Source of the DNA: Paenibacillus sinopodophylli
Lineage (GTDB): Bacteria; Bacillota; Bacilli; Paenibacillales; Paenibacillaceae
Reading direction: 5' to 3'
NCBI RefSeq assembly: GCF_005930355.1
Contig: NZ_VDBO01000001.1
Location: 1 to 64,000 of the forward strand
Length of the DNA: 64,000 nt
Shown here: piece by piece, positions 28,689-38,330 of the stretch
Layout: the number at the start of each line of letters is the position of its first letter
How positions within the stretch are numbered: position 1 is the first letter of the stretch
The notes under the pieces: generated by a model
What the model was told of the DNA's origin: nothing
What the model saw: only the letters and a program-made list of their open reading frames with translations
Databases searched by the model: none
Program-made: the position numbers and the translations under genes

Positions 28689-29777
28689 TTGAAGAGGATA
28701 ACGACTGTTAGAGGGGATATATTCCCTGAAGAGTTGGGGTTTACTACCATGCACGAGCATACAATTTGTGATCTGGCATTCTTAAGGAATCAATTAGGGT
28801 TTATACCTCCGATACCATCGGAGAAGTTGACTTTAACACCTGAAAACATGGCCTCCCTAAGAAGCGGTTTGGGGTTGTTTTCAGATGAATGCTCTACTCT
28901 TGGCGATGTTGACTATTTGACTAAGGAACTGACGGCATTTAAGAAGATCGGTGGAAACGCAGTTGTTGACGCATCTCCGATTGGATTAAGAGGAGATGTC
29001 ACTGATATGAAGGAAGCTTCGGAGATGGCTGATGTCCATATCGTGTGCGCGACAGGTCTGTACCATGCGGCAGCTCAGCCTGAAGAGTTTATGTCTAGAA
29101 GCGAAAAAGAATTAATAGCCCATTTTGAAAAAGAGATTAAAGAGGGAATAGACGGAACCACAATCAAACCCGGGTTTTTGAAATGTGCATTAAATGTTCT
29201 CAATCCAGACTGCACGATTCATGAAATTGAATTAAAAACACTTAGAGCCTGTGCTAAGGTTGCAGCTTATACAGGTATGAGCTTACATGTTCACACTGCT
29301 GCGCCTCTGACTGGTGAGCATATATTACAGGGTGTTGATATTGCAATCTATGAATGCGGCATGAAACCGGAAAAAGTTCATATCATGCATTTGGATTCCT
29401 TTCTAAGAACGCCATCCAAGATTTCTGATTATTATTCAACGATTGAAGCGGTCAGATGTGTAAATACGGATCTTCAAACAAAGGTGTTGGAAAAGGGAGT
29501 AAACATCGGCTTTGATTCATGGGGGATGTTGGTGAATACGTTGCCCGATGATTATGACCGAGTTAAGGGTCTCGCTGACCTGTTGAAGAAAGGTTATGCC
29601 TCGCAAATTGCTCTTGGTCATGATATATACGACAAGTCGCGTGGTGTAACTTATGGCTACACAGGATTTACAGGTTTTGCTGGGTTCGTTCTTCCTATTC
29701 TCAAAGAACTTGGATTTGGCGACGATATCATTAATAAGCTGACGGTTGAGAATCCAGCGAGAATATTAGCCTATTAA
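28689..29777 (+). CDS. Phosphotriesterase-family amidohydrolase (PTE/Php type)
   Basis: The protein has 362 residues. The start is TTG at 28689 after GGGAGGG. The binuclear-metal ligands of the family are present: His22 and His24 (MHEHT), the lysine that is carbamylated, Lys165 (PGFLKCA), His202 (HVHTAAP), His234 (HIMHLDS) and Asp312 (LGHDIYD). Family members include lactonases and phosphotriesterases; the native substrates are mostly lactones or sugar derivatives. It is co-transcribed with the SDR and ends before a strong terminator. Confidence 0.88.
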   Translation: MKRITTVRGDIFPEELGFTTMHEHTICDLAFLRNQLGFIPPIPSEKLTLTPENMASLRSGLGLFSDECSTLGDVDYLTKELTAFKKIGGNAVVDASPIGLRGDVTDMKEASEMADVHIVCATGLYHAAAQPEEFMSRSEKELIAHFEKEIKEGIDGTTIKPGFLKCALNVLNPDCTIHEIELKTLRACAKVAAYTGMSLHVHTAAPLTGEHILQGVDIAIYECGMKPEKVHIMHLDSFLRTPSKISDYYSTIEAVRCVNTDLQTKVLEKGVNIGFDSWGMLVNTLPDDYDRVKGLADLLKKGYASQIALGHDIYDKSRGVTYGYTGFTGFAGFVLPILKELGFGDDIINKLTVENPARILAY

Positions 29778-29818
29778 CTTTAATAATTTTTGGACACATA
29801 GAGTAAAAACTAAATACA

Positions 29819-29866
29819 GGACATGTTACAGCCTCCTAAAGAGTGAGGTGTAGCATGTCTTTTTTA
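29819..29866 (+). terminator. Terminator after the SDR/phosphotriesterase operon
   Basis: Long stem GACATG / CATGTC continued by TACA/TGTA and CCTC/GAGG, followed by TTTTTTATT. Confidence 0.85.
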
Positions 29867-29915
29867 TTAATTGGCTGTTTTACAGTTCACCTAAAAAAGC
29901 CTTAGGAAAAATGGA

Positions 29916-29982
29916 AAGTCGTCTAACTGTCATTCAAAAAGTCGTCTAAGGAGTAGCGAAAATAAAATAGAATACGGATAGT
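29916..29982 (+). promoter_or_regulatory. Class II direct-repeat promoter, site E (second importer operon with TCS-2)
   Basis: AGTCG at 29917 and 29940 (23 apart; the longer repeat AAAGTCGTCTAA is identical in both) and a -10-like GATAGT at 29977 (offset 37). The TAACGTTAG segment is degenerate here. A leader of about 150 bases precedes the ATG at 30141. Confidence 0.7.
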
Positions 29983-30140
29983 AGTTTACTGTTGATAAAA
30001 CCTCAAAAATGACCCAGTAATCGTCCAAATCTCCCCCGTTTAAGCGTATCGGTTGATGTGTTAATCTGTTGGTAAGCGCATACAAGACATATTTCGACAC
30101 AGAATTGCGCAATCTAAAAAATAATCTAAGGGGGAAAAAC

Positions 30141-31736
30141 ATGCTTAACAGAAAGAAACTGCTTACCTTAATCTTAGCCGGTGTGATGATGGTTGGTCTA
30201 GTAACGGGCTGCGGCTCCAACAACGAAAACAGTCAACCATCGAGCACAACAAACTCTGCAAACGGTTCGGCTAACCCATCCAGCGAGAAGCTTGTAGATT
30301 TAAACGTGTGGTGGACGAATATCGGATTTAAAGGTATCGACAAGGACAGCCCACTCTATAAGTCCTATACCGATTTGCTTGGCGTAGGCGTTGTCAGTCC
30401 TTATGTGGAATGGAACGGTGGCACGGATTATTTGAATACGCTTAATATGAAAATTGCCGCTGGAGAGATGCCGAACGTTTTCATGCCTTGGAATGGCAAC
30501 GAGGCGGAACTCGCGAAGAATGGAGCAATTACTGATCTTACGGAACTACTTCCGAAGTATGCGCCAAACCTGTGGAAGCTTATTCCTGAAGATGTATGGA
30601 ATGTCGTTAAGGCGAACGATCCGACTGGCCAAGGCAAAATTTACTGGATTCCTTCTGTTACGTCGTATGAGAAGACGACGGGCCTTATTCGGCAAGATTG
30701 GTTGGATAAGCTGAATCTTCAAATGCCGAAGACGCAAGAAGAATACGTCAATGTTTTGAAGCAGTTTAAAGAAAAAGATCCTAACGGAAACGGTAAAGCC
30801 GATGAGATTCCAACTGGTGGACGCGAGAACGCCCGATGGATGGATCATCTCTACAATCAATATGGTGTCGCGATGCTGGAGGGGAATCCGGAATGGGATT
30901 TGTATAATGGCGAATTGACCTATTCGGCCGTTTCTCCGAACATGAAGGACGCTTTGGCCTTTATTCATCAGCTTTATCAACAAAAATTACTTGATCAAGA
31001 AACATTCCTGAATGATAAAGCAGCTTGGGATGGAAAGATCGATTCCAATGTGGTTGGTAACTATTACCACTGGGGCCAAACGACATGGATGCACTTATCC
31101 AACATTGAACAAGCAACTGGAGCTAAAGCAGATTTCTCTGTTCTACCCATACTGCAAGCTCCAGGCTACGAAGGTAAAGGATTTATCACAACCAAACAAG
31201 TTGGTAACCCGGCTTGGGTAGTGAGCTCTCAGCAAGATGAAGAGCATCTTATGACTAGCTTGAAATTTTTAAACGGGATCGCGGATCAATCAAAATGGTC
31301 TGATCTTTATTTAGGCGTTGAAGGCATGCATTATAAACTTGTTGATGGTAAGAAAACGGTACTTCCTGAGGATAAAAGTACGCAGCAGAATAGGCTGAAC
31401 CCGTATGATCAATTCGGTACGATTGAGTTCCAAGAAGACCTGTTGAATCAAAGTGCAACTCCAGACAACCAATGGCAATATGATCAGAGTATCAAAAACA
31501 TGAAGGATCTTCAGCAATACGTTAAAGTAATCGCTGGAGACGGTATGCCTTCGAGTGTCTATGAGAATTATCCAGACATCAAGAATCACAAACTATGGCA
31601 AGAATATGCAACCAAGATTATTATCGGAACATATCCGATTGACAAGTTCGACGAATTCGTCGACAAGTGGAACAAATCCGGCGGCGAGGCTGTAACGAAG
31701 CAGGCTCGGGAGTGGTACGCGAAAGTCGGTAAATAA
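30141..31736 (+). CDS. ABC importer solute-binding lipoprotein, SBP-2
   Basis: The protein has 531 residues. The lipoprotein signal ends in GLVTGC with Cys24 as the lipidated residue; a Ser/Asn-rich linker is followed by a large LplA-like binding fold. An open frame reaches back to 30069, but ATG 30141 with AAGGGGGA upstream starts the signal peptide properly. It is the first gene of the operon running to 39934 and is followed by its own pair of permeases. It lacks the DUF3502 ending seen in SBP-1 and SBP-3, so it is of another subtype and probably binds another sugar. Confidence 0.93.
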   Translation: MLNRKKLLTLILAGVMMVGLVTGCGSNNENSQPSSTTNSANGSANPSSEKLVDLNVWWTNIGFKGIDKDSPLYKSYTDLLGVGVVSPYVEWNGGTDYLNTLNMKIAAGEMPNVFMPWNGNEAELAKNGAITDLTELLPKYAPNLWKLIPEDVWNVVKANDPTGQGKIYWIPSVTSYEKTTGLIRQDWLDKLNLQMPKTQEEYVNVLKQFKEKDPNGNGKADEIPTGGRENARWMDHLYNQYGVAMLEGNPEWDLYNGELTYSAVSPNMKDALAFIHQLYQQKLLDQETFLNDKAAWDGKIDSNVVGNYYHWGQTTWMHLSNIEQATGAKADFSVLPILQAPGYEGKGFITTKQVGNPAWVVSSQQDEEHLMTSLKFLNGIADQSKWSDLYLGVEGMHYKLVDGKKTVLPEDKSTQQNRLNPYDQFGTIEFQEDLLNQSATPDNQWQYDQSIKNMKDLQQYVKVIAGDGMPSSVYENYPDIKNHKLWQEYATKIIIGTYPIDKFDEFVDKWNKSGGEAVTKQAREWYAKVGK

Positions 31737-31772
31737 AAATTATCCGATTTAGCTCCTCAGTTAACAAGCGAG

Positions 31773-31799
31773 GGCAGCCCGAGAGGGTTGCCTTTCCTT
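31773..31799 (+). terminator. Hairpin between SBP-2 and its permeases (partial terminator)
   Basis: Stem GGCAGCCC / GGGTTGCC with a GAGA tetraloop, followed by TTTCCTTGTT. No promoter repeat follows, so read-through is needed for the permeases; such hairpins usually make the binding protein more abundant than the channel. Confidence 0.65.
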
Positions 31800-31847
31800 G
31801 TTCCTTACACAATAGAAAAATAAGTAGCATAGGTGGAGGGAAATCAT

Positions 31848-32762
31848 ATGATCAAAGCGTCATTTCGTTTTTTACTCAATATTAAACAATGTTGGCCCTT
31901 ATACCTAATGGTATTGCCGGGTATAACATTTTTCATTATCTTTAAGTTTATTCCAATTGGTGGATCGATAATCGCCTTTCAGAATTATTCGATTTTTAAA
32001 GGAATCACGGACAGTCCGTGGGTTGGCTTTAACAACTTTAAGTTGCTATTGGATTCACCTGATTTCTACCGCGTCTTTACGAACACGTTGCTACTGGGAC
32101 TTCTGAAGGTCGCCATTATTTTCCCGGTACCTATCGTGCTTGCTCTTCTTATTAATGAGGTTAGATTTGTGCTTCTTAAGAAGGGAGTGCAAACCGCGCT
32201 ATACATTCCGCATTTCATGTCCTGGGTTATTATTTCGGGAATTACGTTTGATATCTTCTCCCTTAATGGGATTTTCAATACGGTTCTGGATTGGTTCGGT
32301 TTCGAACCCAGTCTGGTTATGCAGCAGGAGAAATACTTCCGATGGATCTATGTTCTCACTGGGATCTGGCGTGATGCCGGCTGGGGAACGATTGTTTACT
32401 TAGCAGCCATCAGTTCAATGGATCCGGGAATTTATGAATCTGCTCTTGTGGATGGTGCTTCGCGTTTCAAGCAGATGATCAAAATTACGTTGCCACTGCT
32501 CCTTCCGACGGTTGTAGTCCTGTTCCTGCTCGATATAGGGAATTTCCTTGAGCTCGGCTTTGATCAAGTTTTCAACCTTCTTACCCCAATGACGTATTCA
32601 GTCGGGGACATTATAGATACCTATGTGTATCGTACAGGAATTCAAGAAGCTCGTTACAGCTTCGCAACGGCGGTAGGCTTGTTCCAAGCCATAATCGGTT
32701 TCGTCTTAGTATTAATCTTCAATCGCTTGTCCAAAAAAGTATCCGATGAAGGGTTGTGGTAA
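31848..32762 (+). CDS. ABC sugar importer permease, LplB type, second system
   Basis: The protein has 304 residues, about six membrane helices, EAA-loop variant ESALVDGA at 197-204. ATG 31848 follows GGTGGAGGG by 7 bases; an earlier in-frame GTG (31833) overlaps that ribosome site and is less likely. It pairs with the gene starting at 32764 and with SBP-2. Confidence 0.92.
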   Translation: MIKASFRFLLNIKQCWPLYLMVLPGITFFIIFKFIPIGGSIIAFQNYSIFKGITDSPWVGFNNFKLLLDSPDFYRVFTNTLLLGLLKVAIIFPVPIVLALLINEVRFVLLKKGVQTALYIPHFMSWVIISGITFDIFSLNGIFNTVLDWFGFEPSLVMQQEKYFRWIYVLTGIWRDAGWGTIVYLAAISSMDPGIYESALVDGASRFKQMIKITLPLLLPTVVVLFLLDIGNFLELGFDQVFNLLTPMTYSVGDIIDTYVYRTGIQEARYSFATAVGLFQAIIGFVLVLIFNRLSKKVSDEGLW

Positions 32763-32763
32763 T

Positions 32764-33633
32764 ATGGTACGCTTAACATTTGGCGAGAAAGTCCTTCAGG
32801 CTTTCACGATTATCGTACTCTGTATCATATCCGCAGTCGCCATCGTGCCCTTGTTCTCGGTACTCGCAACCTCCTTCAGTTCGCGTTTGCCCGTGGAGCT
32901 CAATCTTGTCACGATTTGGCCGCAAGAATTCACACTTGACTCCTGGAAGTATGTGCTGGATCGGCCTGACCTGTGGAGATCATTTGCTGTCACCTTGGTT
33001 TCGACTGCGGTCGGCACCGTTATTGCTCTATTAATCACTGCTCTAACGGCGTATCCACTGACAAAAAAGGAGTTTATGCTTGGCAGATTAGTAATGATCG
33101 CTGCTGTAGTAACTATGGTTTTCAAAGCTCCGCTTATACCATACTTCTTAACAGTTAAAAGCGTCGGCTTGTATGACAATCCATTAGTACTTGTGATTCC
33201 GCATATACTTACCGCTTTTAACCTCATCATCATGAGAACTTTTTTTCAACAATTTCCAAAAGAGTTGGAAGAAGCAGCACATGTTGAGGGTGCAGGTTAC
33301 TTCCGGGTTCTGTTCAGTCTCGTTCTCCCATTATCCAAGGCTGTACTTGCAACACTTGGCCTGTTCTACGCGGTTGTCATATGGAACCAATTCCAGCATC
33401 CCCTACTATTTATACAGGATCCGGATTGGTATCCGCTTCAGATCAAGATTCGTCAGTTCATTACAAGCGATAATGAACTACCCATTGTTGGCAACGTAGA
33501 ATTATTGAATTACAATTCAAGGACGCTGCGTGCCGTCACAATCGTCTTCGCTGTCCTTCCGATTCTTGCGGTCTATCCATATCTGCAAAAATATTTCGCG
33601 AAGGGTGCCATGCTCGGTTCTGTGAAGGGATAA
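32764..33633 (+). CDS. ABC sugar importer permease, LplC type, second system
   Basis: The protein has 289 residues with six predicted helices, EAA loop EAAHVEGA at 170-177 and the ending YFAKGAMLGSVKG. Only one base separates it from the stop of the previous permease; an alternative ATG at 32746 would overlap that gene. The two permeases are surely co-translated. Confidence 0.92.
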   Translation: MVRLTFGEKVLQAFTIIVLCIISAVAIVPLFSVLATSFSSRLPVELNLVTIWPQEFTLDSWKYVLDRPDLWRSFAVTLVSTAVGTVIALLITALTAYPLTKKEFMLGRLVMIAAVVTMVFKAPLIPYFLTVKSVGLYDNPLVLVIPHILTAFNLIIMRTFFQQFPKELEEAAHVEGAGYFRVLFSLVLPLSKAVLATLGLFYAVVIWNQFQHPLLFIQDPDWYPLQIKIRQFITSDNELPIVGNVELLNYNSRTLRAVTIVFAVLPILAVYPYLQKYFAKGAMLGSVKG

Positions 33634-33665
33634 CGTAATCAAAGCGCTTGAAAGCAGGGTATGAC

Positions 33666-35486
33666 GTGCTAATAAAAACGCTACGAAGTAGGATTGGCGA
33701 GATGAAGCTTCGTAATAAACTGATCATCAGTTATTTCTTGGCTTCGATCATTCCGATTCTACTTATCAGCTTGACCATCTATCAGTTGTCTGCGAAGAGT
33801 GTCGAGGATGCGTCGCAGGAGTTTGCGTCGATGTATGTATCTCAGGCGACGACAAATCTGGATGATTTTATGGATAGGCATAATCAATCGACTCGATCCG
33901 TTTTGCTCGAACGAGACATTATACACTTACTGATGTCAGAGCAAACGGACAATATGGATGAGCTTATAGAGAACAAGCTGATTCTATCCCGCTTTTTCAG
34001 TGACATCACGACTGTATACCCGGAGATCGACACGGTCATGCTAGTTGGTTCCACAGGCGAGATGTATGACTATACGCGTGCACCCGACTATGTGAATGTG
34101 GAGAAGTTGCAGGAACAGGATTGGTTCAAAAGCGCCAAAGCACAGGAGCGCCAGATGTTCATAACTCCTATTCATGATCGATCTTATTACAATAAGGAAA
34201 AGAGGGGGGCTGTCTTCACCGTCGGAAGAGTTTTGTGGAATTATAATGGGAGTTATGCAGGCATGATCTTAATGGACATGGATCCAAACAAGTTAATCAA
34301 CCTGAGTGAAATTTTCCTCTCATTAGGAAATCGCTATGATATCCGACTTGTCGTCACTAACGAGAACGGCGGCATTCTATATCATTCAGATGCTGCGACC
34401 GGCAAGCGGTCTTGGAATTCGTTGATCAATCAACCGTATAAGGCGAAAGATGAAGGAGACGAGAATGGTCTTATCGTTCTTTCGGATAGAGCATACGGTG
34501 GGAAGTTGCGAATTAGCGCCGAAATTCCCTTGAGCAAGCTGCTCGCCCCAATCCAAAGCATTAAGCATGTAACCTTATGGTCTATTGTTGTATGCCTGAT
34601 ATTTATAGCGTTTATTTCGATTTTGTTTAGCTACAAAATTACAAAGCCAATTTTGAATTTGCGCAGGAGCATGAAGCAAGTGGAATTAGGCCACTATTCC
34701 ATTCTGATTCCGGTACCTACCGCACATGATGAAATCAGCGGGCTTGTCAATAGCTATAATAAAATGATCTTACGAATCGGAGAACTCATCGAAGATGTTT
34801 TCAAAGCGGGAATGAAGCGCAAACAAGCCCAATTTCTAGCCCTTCAAGCGCAGATCAATCCACACATGCTCTACAATACGCTTGAGTCAATTCGGATGAA
34901 GGCAGTAATCAAGGAACAAGATGACATTGCCGAAATGATTAAAGTACTGGCACGAATGTTTCGATTATCGCTAGGGAAAGACAGGGGCAGCCATCTCATT
35001 CGGCATGAAGTTGAATATGCTGCGAATTATATTTTCTTACAAAATATTCGCTATGATAATCGCTTTAAACTTGATGTGCAGCTTAGTGAAAGAGTAATGG
35101 AATCACCGGTCATTCCACTAGTCTTCCAACCAATCGTAGAGAACAGTATCAAGCATGGTTTCCGGAATTATAACAGTGAACTTCTGATCAGGATTGAAGA
35201 GGAATTTGTCGGTTTCGACGAAGTGCGTATCCGAATAATTGATAACGGTGGCGGCTTAACTGAACAGAAGGCAAGAGAGATCGATTACATGCTACAGAAA
35301 GTTGATACAAGTGGAATGGTTACTGACGATCAGGAAGAAGAAAGCTCGGATTCAGGAATCGGCCTTCGTAACATCACTGAGCGTCTCAAGCTCCAATATG
35401 GAGAGCGATATTACCTTCGACTTGACGTACAACCGGGAGTAGGTACGGTCGTGGAGATGCTGATTCCGTTACCACGAGAAGGCTAG
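33666..35486 (+). CDS. YesM-type sensor histidine kinase (TCS-2)
   Basis: The protein has 606 residues from GTG 33666 (AGGG six bases upstream); TTG 33648 and ATG 33702 are alternatives. A membrane helix at about 17-40, an extracellular dCache-like sensor to about 295, a second helix at about 303-325, HAMP, then the kinase domain with His400 in QINPHMLYNTLES, N box PIVENSIKHGF and G boxes DNGGG and SGIGLRN. It lies in the same operon as importer 2, so it probably senses the same sugar, and since site E drives the operon it should reinforce its own expression (inference). Confidence 0.92.
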   Translation: MLIKTLRSRIGEMKLRNKLIISYFLASIIPILLISLTIYQLSAKSVEDASQEFASMYVSQATTNLDDFMDRHNQSTRSVLLERDIIHLLMSEQTDNMDELIENKLILSRFFSDITTVYPEIDTVMLVGSTGEMYDYTRAPDYVNVEKLQEQDWFKSAKAQERQMFITPIHDRSYYNKEKRGAVFTVGRVLWNYNGSYAGMILMDMDPNKLINLSEIFLSLGNRYDIRLVVTNENGGILYHSDAATGKRSWNSLINQPYKAKDEGDENGLIVLSDRAYGGKLRISAEIPLSKLLAPIQSIKHVTLWSIVVCLIFIAFISILFSYKITKPILNLRRSMKQVELGHYSILIPVPTAHDEISGLVNSYNKMILRIGELIEDVFKAGMKRKQAQFLALQAQINPHMLYNTLESIRMKAVIKEQDDIAEMIKVLARMFRLSLGKDRGSHLIRHEVEYAANYIFLQNIRYDNRFKLDVQLSERVMESPVIPLVFQPIVENSIKHGFRNYNSELLIRIEEEFVGFDEVRIRIIDNGGGLTEQKAREIDYMLQKVDTSGMVTDDQEEESSDSGIGLRNITERLKLQYGERYYLRLDVQPGVGTVVEMLIPLPREG

Positions 35487-35502
35487 TAAGGAGGTTCTGT
35501 TC

Positions 35503-36282
35503 ATGTACACGGTGGTACTGGTTGACGATGAAATGGGCATTATTGAAGGATTACAAGTAATTATGAAACGTTACCTGCCTGAATGCCAAGTTATCGGAAC
35601 CGCTAATGACGGGGGCGATGGTTACGATATCGTGCTTGAGCTTTGCCCCGATCTCGTCATTACTGACATACGTATGCTTTCTATGGATGGGTTAGAAATG
35701 GTCGAGCGATTGGTTAACCGTGGTTCTAATTCAAAGTTTATTCTGCTAACTGGTTACTCAGAATTCGAATACGCGCGTAAAGGAATTTACCTCGGTGTCA
35801 AATTTTACTTGAATAAGCCAATCGAGGAGGAAGAACTTCAACAATGTGTAAGGAAGGTTATTAAAGAGATTGAGACCGAGAAAACACGAACGGGAATTCA
35901 GGTCGCGAATGCCTTGGGTGAAAATGGGGATTCAGGTGAATTCGACGCGGTTAGCAAGAAAAAAGATGTGATCTCAGAAATCAAACAATATGTATTTGAC
36001 AATTATAACCAAAATATCAGCCTCAGCGAGCTCTCTAATCGCTTCTATTTGAATTTGCACTATATTAGTCGTCTGTTTAAAGAGAAGACTGGTCAAACGT
36101 ATTTAGAATACGTGACGATGGTCCGTATCGAACGTTCAAAAGAGCTGCTTCTGAAGAGTGATTTGAGAATCTATGAGGTTTGTCAAAAGGTAGGCTATAG
36201 TGATTTGAAAAATTTCACTAAGGTTTTCGAGAAGTTGTCTGGATGCAAACCTAGTGAATATAGAAGAATGAACCAAAAATAA
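35503..36282 (+). CDS. YesN-type response regulator with AraC DNA-binding domain (TCS-2)
   Basis: The protein has 259 residues, half the size of the TCS-1 regulator because the long linker is missing. The receiver (1-120) has Asp8/Asp9, phospho-acceptor Asp55 (VITDIRM), Thr83-like LLTGYS and a Lys in LNKP. The AraC double helix-turn-helix is at about 155-256 (ISLSELSNRFYLNLHYISRL; IYEVCQKVGYSDLKNFTKVF). It follows the kinase by 16 bases with AAGGAGG before the ATG. It is the best candidate to bind the class II repeats D to I (inference from location and geometry). Confidence 0.92.
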   Translation: MYTVVLVDDEMGIIEGLQVIMKRYLPECQVIGTANDGGDGYDIVLELCPDLVITDIRMLSMDGLEMVERLVNRGSNSKFILLTGYSEFEYARKGIYLGVKFYLNKPIEEEELQQCVRKVIKEIETEKTRTGIQVANALGENGDSGEFDAVSKKKDVISEIKQYVFDNYNQNISLSELSNRFYLNLHYISRLFKEKTGQTYLEYVTMVRIERSKELLLKSDLRIYEVCQKVGYSDLKNFTKVFEKLSGCKPSEYRRMNQK

Positions 36283-36302
36283 TAAATAAGCAGGTGGTAC
36301 AT

Positions 36303-38330
36303 GTGATTTTTGTAGGAACCAATTATCATCCCCATGATTGGCCCAAAGAACGTTGGCCGGCGGATATTCGATTGATGAAGGAAGCCGGATTCACGCATGT
36401 CCGATTAGGGCATTTGTGCTGGGATAGTTTTGAGCCATCAGAAGGAAACTATACCTTCAATTGGTTTGATGAAGCAATGAATCTTTTTGCCGAAGCAGGG
36501 ATTAAAGTTGTTCTTGATATTGCGACACGTCCTGCCCCAACTTGGCTTCATAAGAAAGATCCTTCGATCGACCTCACGGATCGAAACGGAAATCGGCTGC
36601 AGGCGGTTCATCGTTATATGGATGATGTAGGAAATGGAACCTTTCAAGAATGTGCGTTTCGCTTCGCCGAAACTTTGACTAAGCGTTATGCCGATCATCC
36701 TGCCCTCTATGCTTTCGGGCTTTGTAACGAAGTAGGAAGTGGAGCGCCGAGTTATTCGGAGGAGGCTCGTAAACGCTATGTAGAATGGTTGAGAGAGAAA
36801 TATAAAGAAATCGAATGCTTAAATGAGGCATGGGCTGCACAGAGATGGTCTCGCCGACTGAATAGCTTTGAAGATGCCGAATTCCCTGTAGCCGGATCAA
36901 TAAACGGTGCACCTGAGAGAATATTGGACATGTGGCGGTTTTTCTCAGACGAACAGCTAGCGTATCTGAATGAATTAAGTGTTATCGTTAAGCGAAACGC
37001 TCCGAATGCGAGGGAGTCCACCAACCATTGGGGTGAGCATCCTGGTTATGGATTCGATTATTTGAAGGGCTACAAACAAATCTTTGATCTACCAGGAGTT
37101 GGATTCTACCCTGGCGTTAACCCTGAGGATCGTAATGCCCTTTTCGGAGCTTGTTTTGCCATGAGTCATAGAATTGGTGAGAGCGAAAAGCCAATGTGGT
37201 GTCTTGAATTCCAGACGGGTTCCTTTGGAGCATACGCTCCTCCAAAGGGAGTTTTGAGAATGTATGCATACCTGAGTCTATTGTTCCGAGCAGAGGCGAT
37301 TTTCGCTTGGACATGGAGGTCTATGTTAGGCGGCGAAGAGCAATATTTCTTCGGATTGCTGGATCACGACGGTCAGCCTGGTCGGAAATGGTATGAATAT
37401 CAACAATTTGCGTCTGAGATTAAAGGATTAGAGATAGCAGGGGAACTGCCATACCTGCCTCAACCGGAGATCGCTTTGGCTTATTCTTTCGAAGCGTTCA
37501 AAGTTTCTGAGAATCAAAAAGCCTATTATAAAACACCTTATTTAAGGCAAGTAATGCAAGTCTTTGAAACGTTGATTGATGAGAACATCGATTGCAATGT
37601 AGTGAATCTGCGCAATATTGATTTGAATTACAAGGTTCTGTTGATTCCCGGACATGCCATAATGGACGAAGCTTCAGCACAATCGGTAAGGAAGTTCGTG
37701 GAGAAAGGCGGGACGGTCATCATGACAGCCTATTCGGCAAAAGTGGACGAGAACAATCGAGTATTCGGAACGACATTGCCGGGTCGACTCAGCGAGGTGT
37801 TCGGCATTCGGGCTAACGCGTTCGAACGTCCGGTCGCTCATCATTCGGATGCCAACGAAGGCGGACTTCAGAAAACGAGATTGAATCTCCGACGTGAGAG
37901 TCCTCGGATTGTTATGGGCGAGAGAACTTTCGAGGAACCGATCGATTATTACGAGATTCTCGAGCCTTCCACGGCAGAGATCTTGGGCGTATTTTCAAAT
38001 CTGGAGCAAGAACTTCCCGCGGTTACAGCAAATACGTACGGCCTCGGGACCGCAATTTACGTAGCGATTCCGGCGCAAAAGGAGCTTATGCAAGCATTGA
38101 TTACGGATTGTTCTGAGAGGCTTGGCAGCCGAAAAGGACCTGTTACACCGCACGGAGTGGTTGCTAGGCAGATCGGCAATGCCATCTTCTACGTCAATAC
38201 GACCCCGGAGGAGAAGAGGATCGAGCTTGACGGAAGAGGATATGGGCTTCTATCTGGTCAACCGTACGAAAGCACCTTGACACTAAGGGCTTATGATATA
38301 GAAGTGGTTCGGGAGGACACACTGATATGA
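36303..38330 (+). CDS. Glycoside hydrolase family 42 beta-galactosidase-type enzyme
   Basis: The protein has 675 residues from GTG 36303 (AGGTGG five bases upstream). The GH42 barrel begins with YHPHDWPKERWPADIRLMKE; the acid/base is Glu143 in LCNEVGSG and the nucleophile Glu302 in CLEFQTGS. A trimerisation (glutamine-amidotransferase-like) domain (about 395-600) and a small C-terminal beta domain follow. GH42 enzymes remove beta-galactose, or alpha-L-arabinopyranose, from oligosaccharides. No signal peptide. Its stop overlaps the start of the next GH43 gene by four bases (ATGA). Confidence 0.92.
   Translation: MIFVGTNYHPHDWPKERWPADIRLMKEAGFTHVRLGHLCWDSFEPSEGNYTFNWFDEAMNLFAEAGIKVVLDIATRPAPTWLHKKDPSIDLTDRNGNRLQAVHRYMDDVGNGTFQECAFRFAETLTKRYADHPALYAFGLCNEVGSGAPSYSEEARKRYVEWLREKYKEIECLNEAWAAQRWSRRLNSFEDAEFPVAGSINGAPERILDMWRFFSDEQLAYLNELSVIVKRNAPNARESTNHWGEHPGYGFDYLKGYKQIFDLPGVGFYPGVNPEDRNALFGACFAMSHRIGESEKPMWCLEFQTGSFGAYAPPKGVLRMYAYLSLLFRAEAIFAWTWRSMLGGEEQYFFGLLDHDGQPGRKWYEYQQFASEIKGLEIAGELPYLPQPEIALAYSFEAFKVSENQKAYYKTPYLRQVMQVFETLIDENIDCNVVNLRNIDLNYKVLLIPGHAIMDEASAQSVRKFVEKGGTVIMTAYSAKVDENNRVFGTTLPGRLSEVFGIRANAFERPVAHHSDANEGGLQKTRLNLRRESPRIVMGERTFEEPIDYYEILEPSTAEILGVFSNLEQELPAVTANTYGLGTAIYVAIPAQKELMQALITDCSERLGSRKGPVTPHGVVARQIGNAIFYVNTTPEEKRIELDGRGYGLLSGQPYESTLTLRAYDIEVVREDTLI

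Noticed and set aside
33636..33650. Possible CcpA (cre) site TCAAAGCGCTTGAA between permease and kinase genes
   Set aside because: The centre AAGCGCTT is symmetrical, but about three consensus positions are wrong and the place, inside an operon with no promoter, is unlikely for a cre site.
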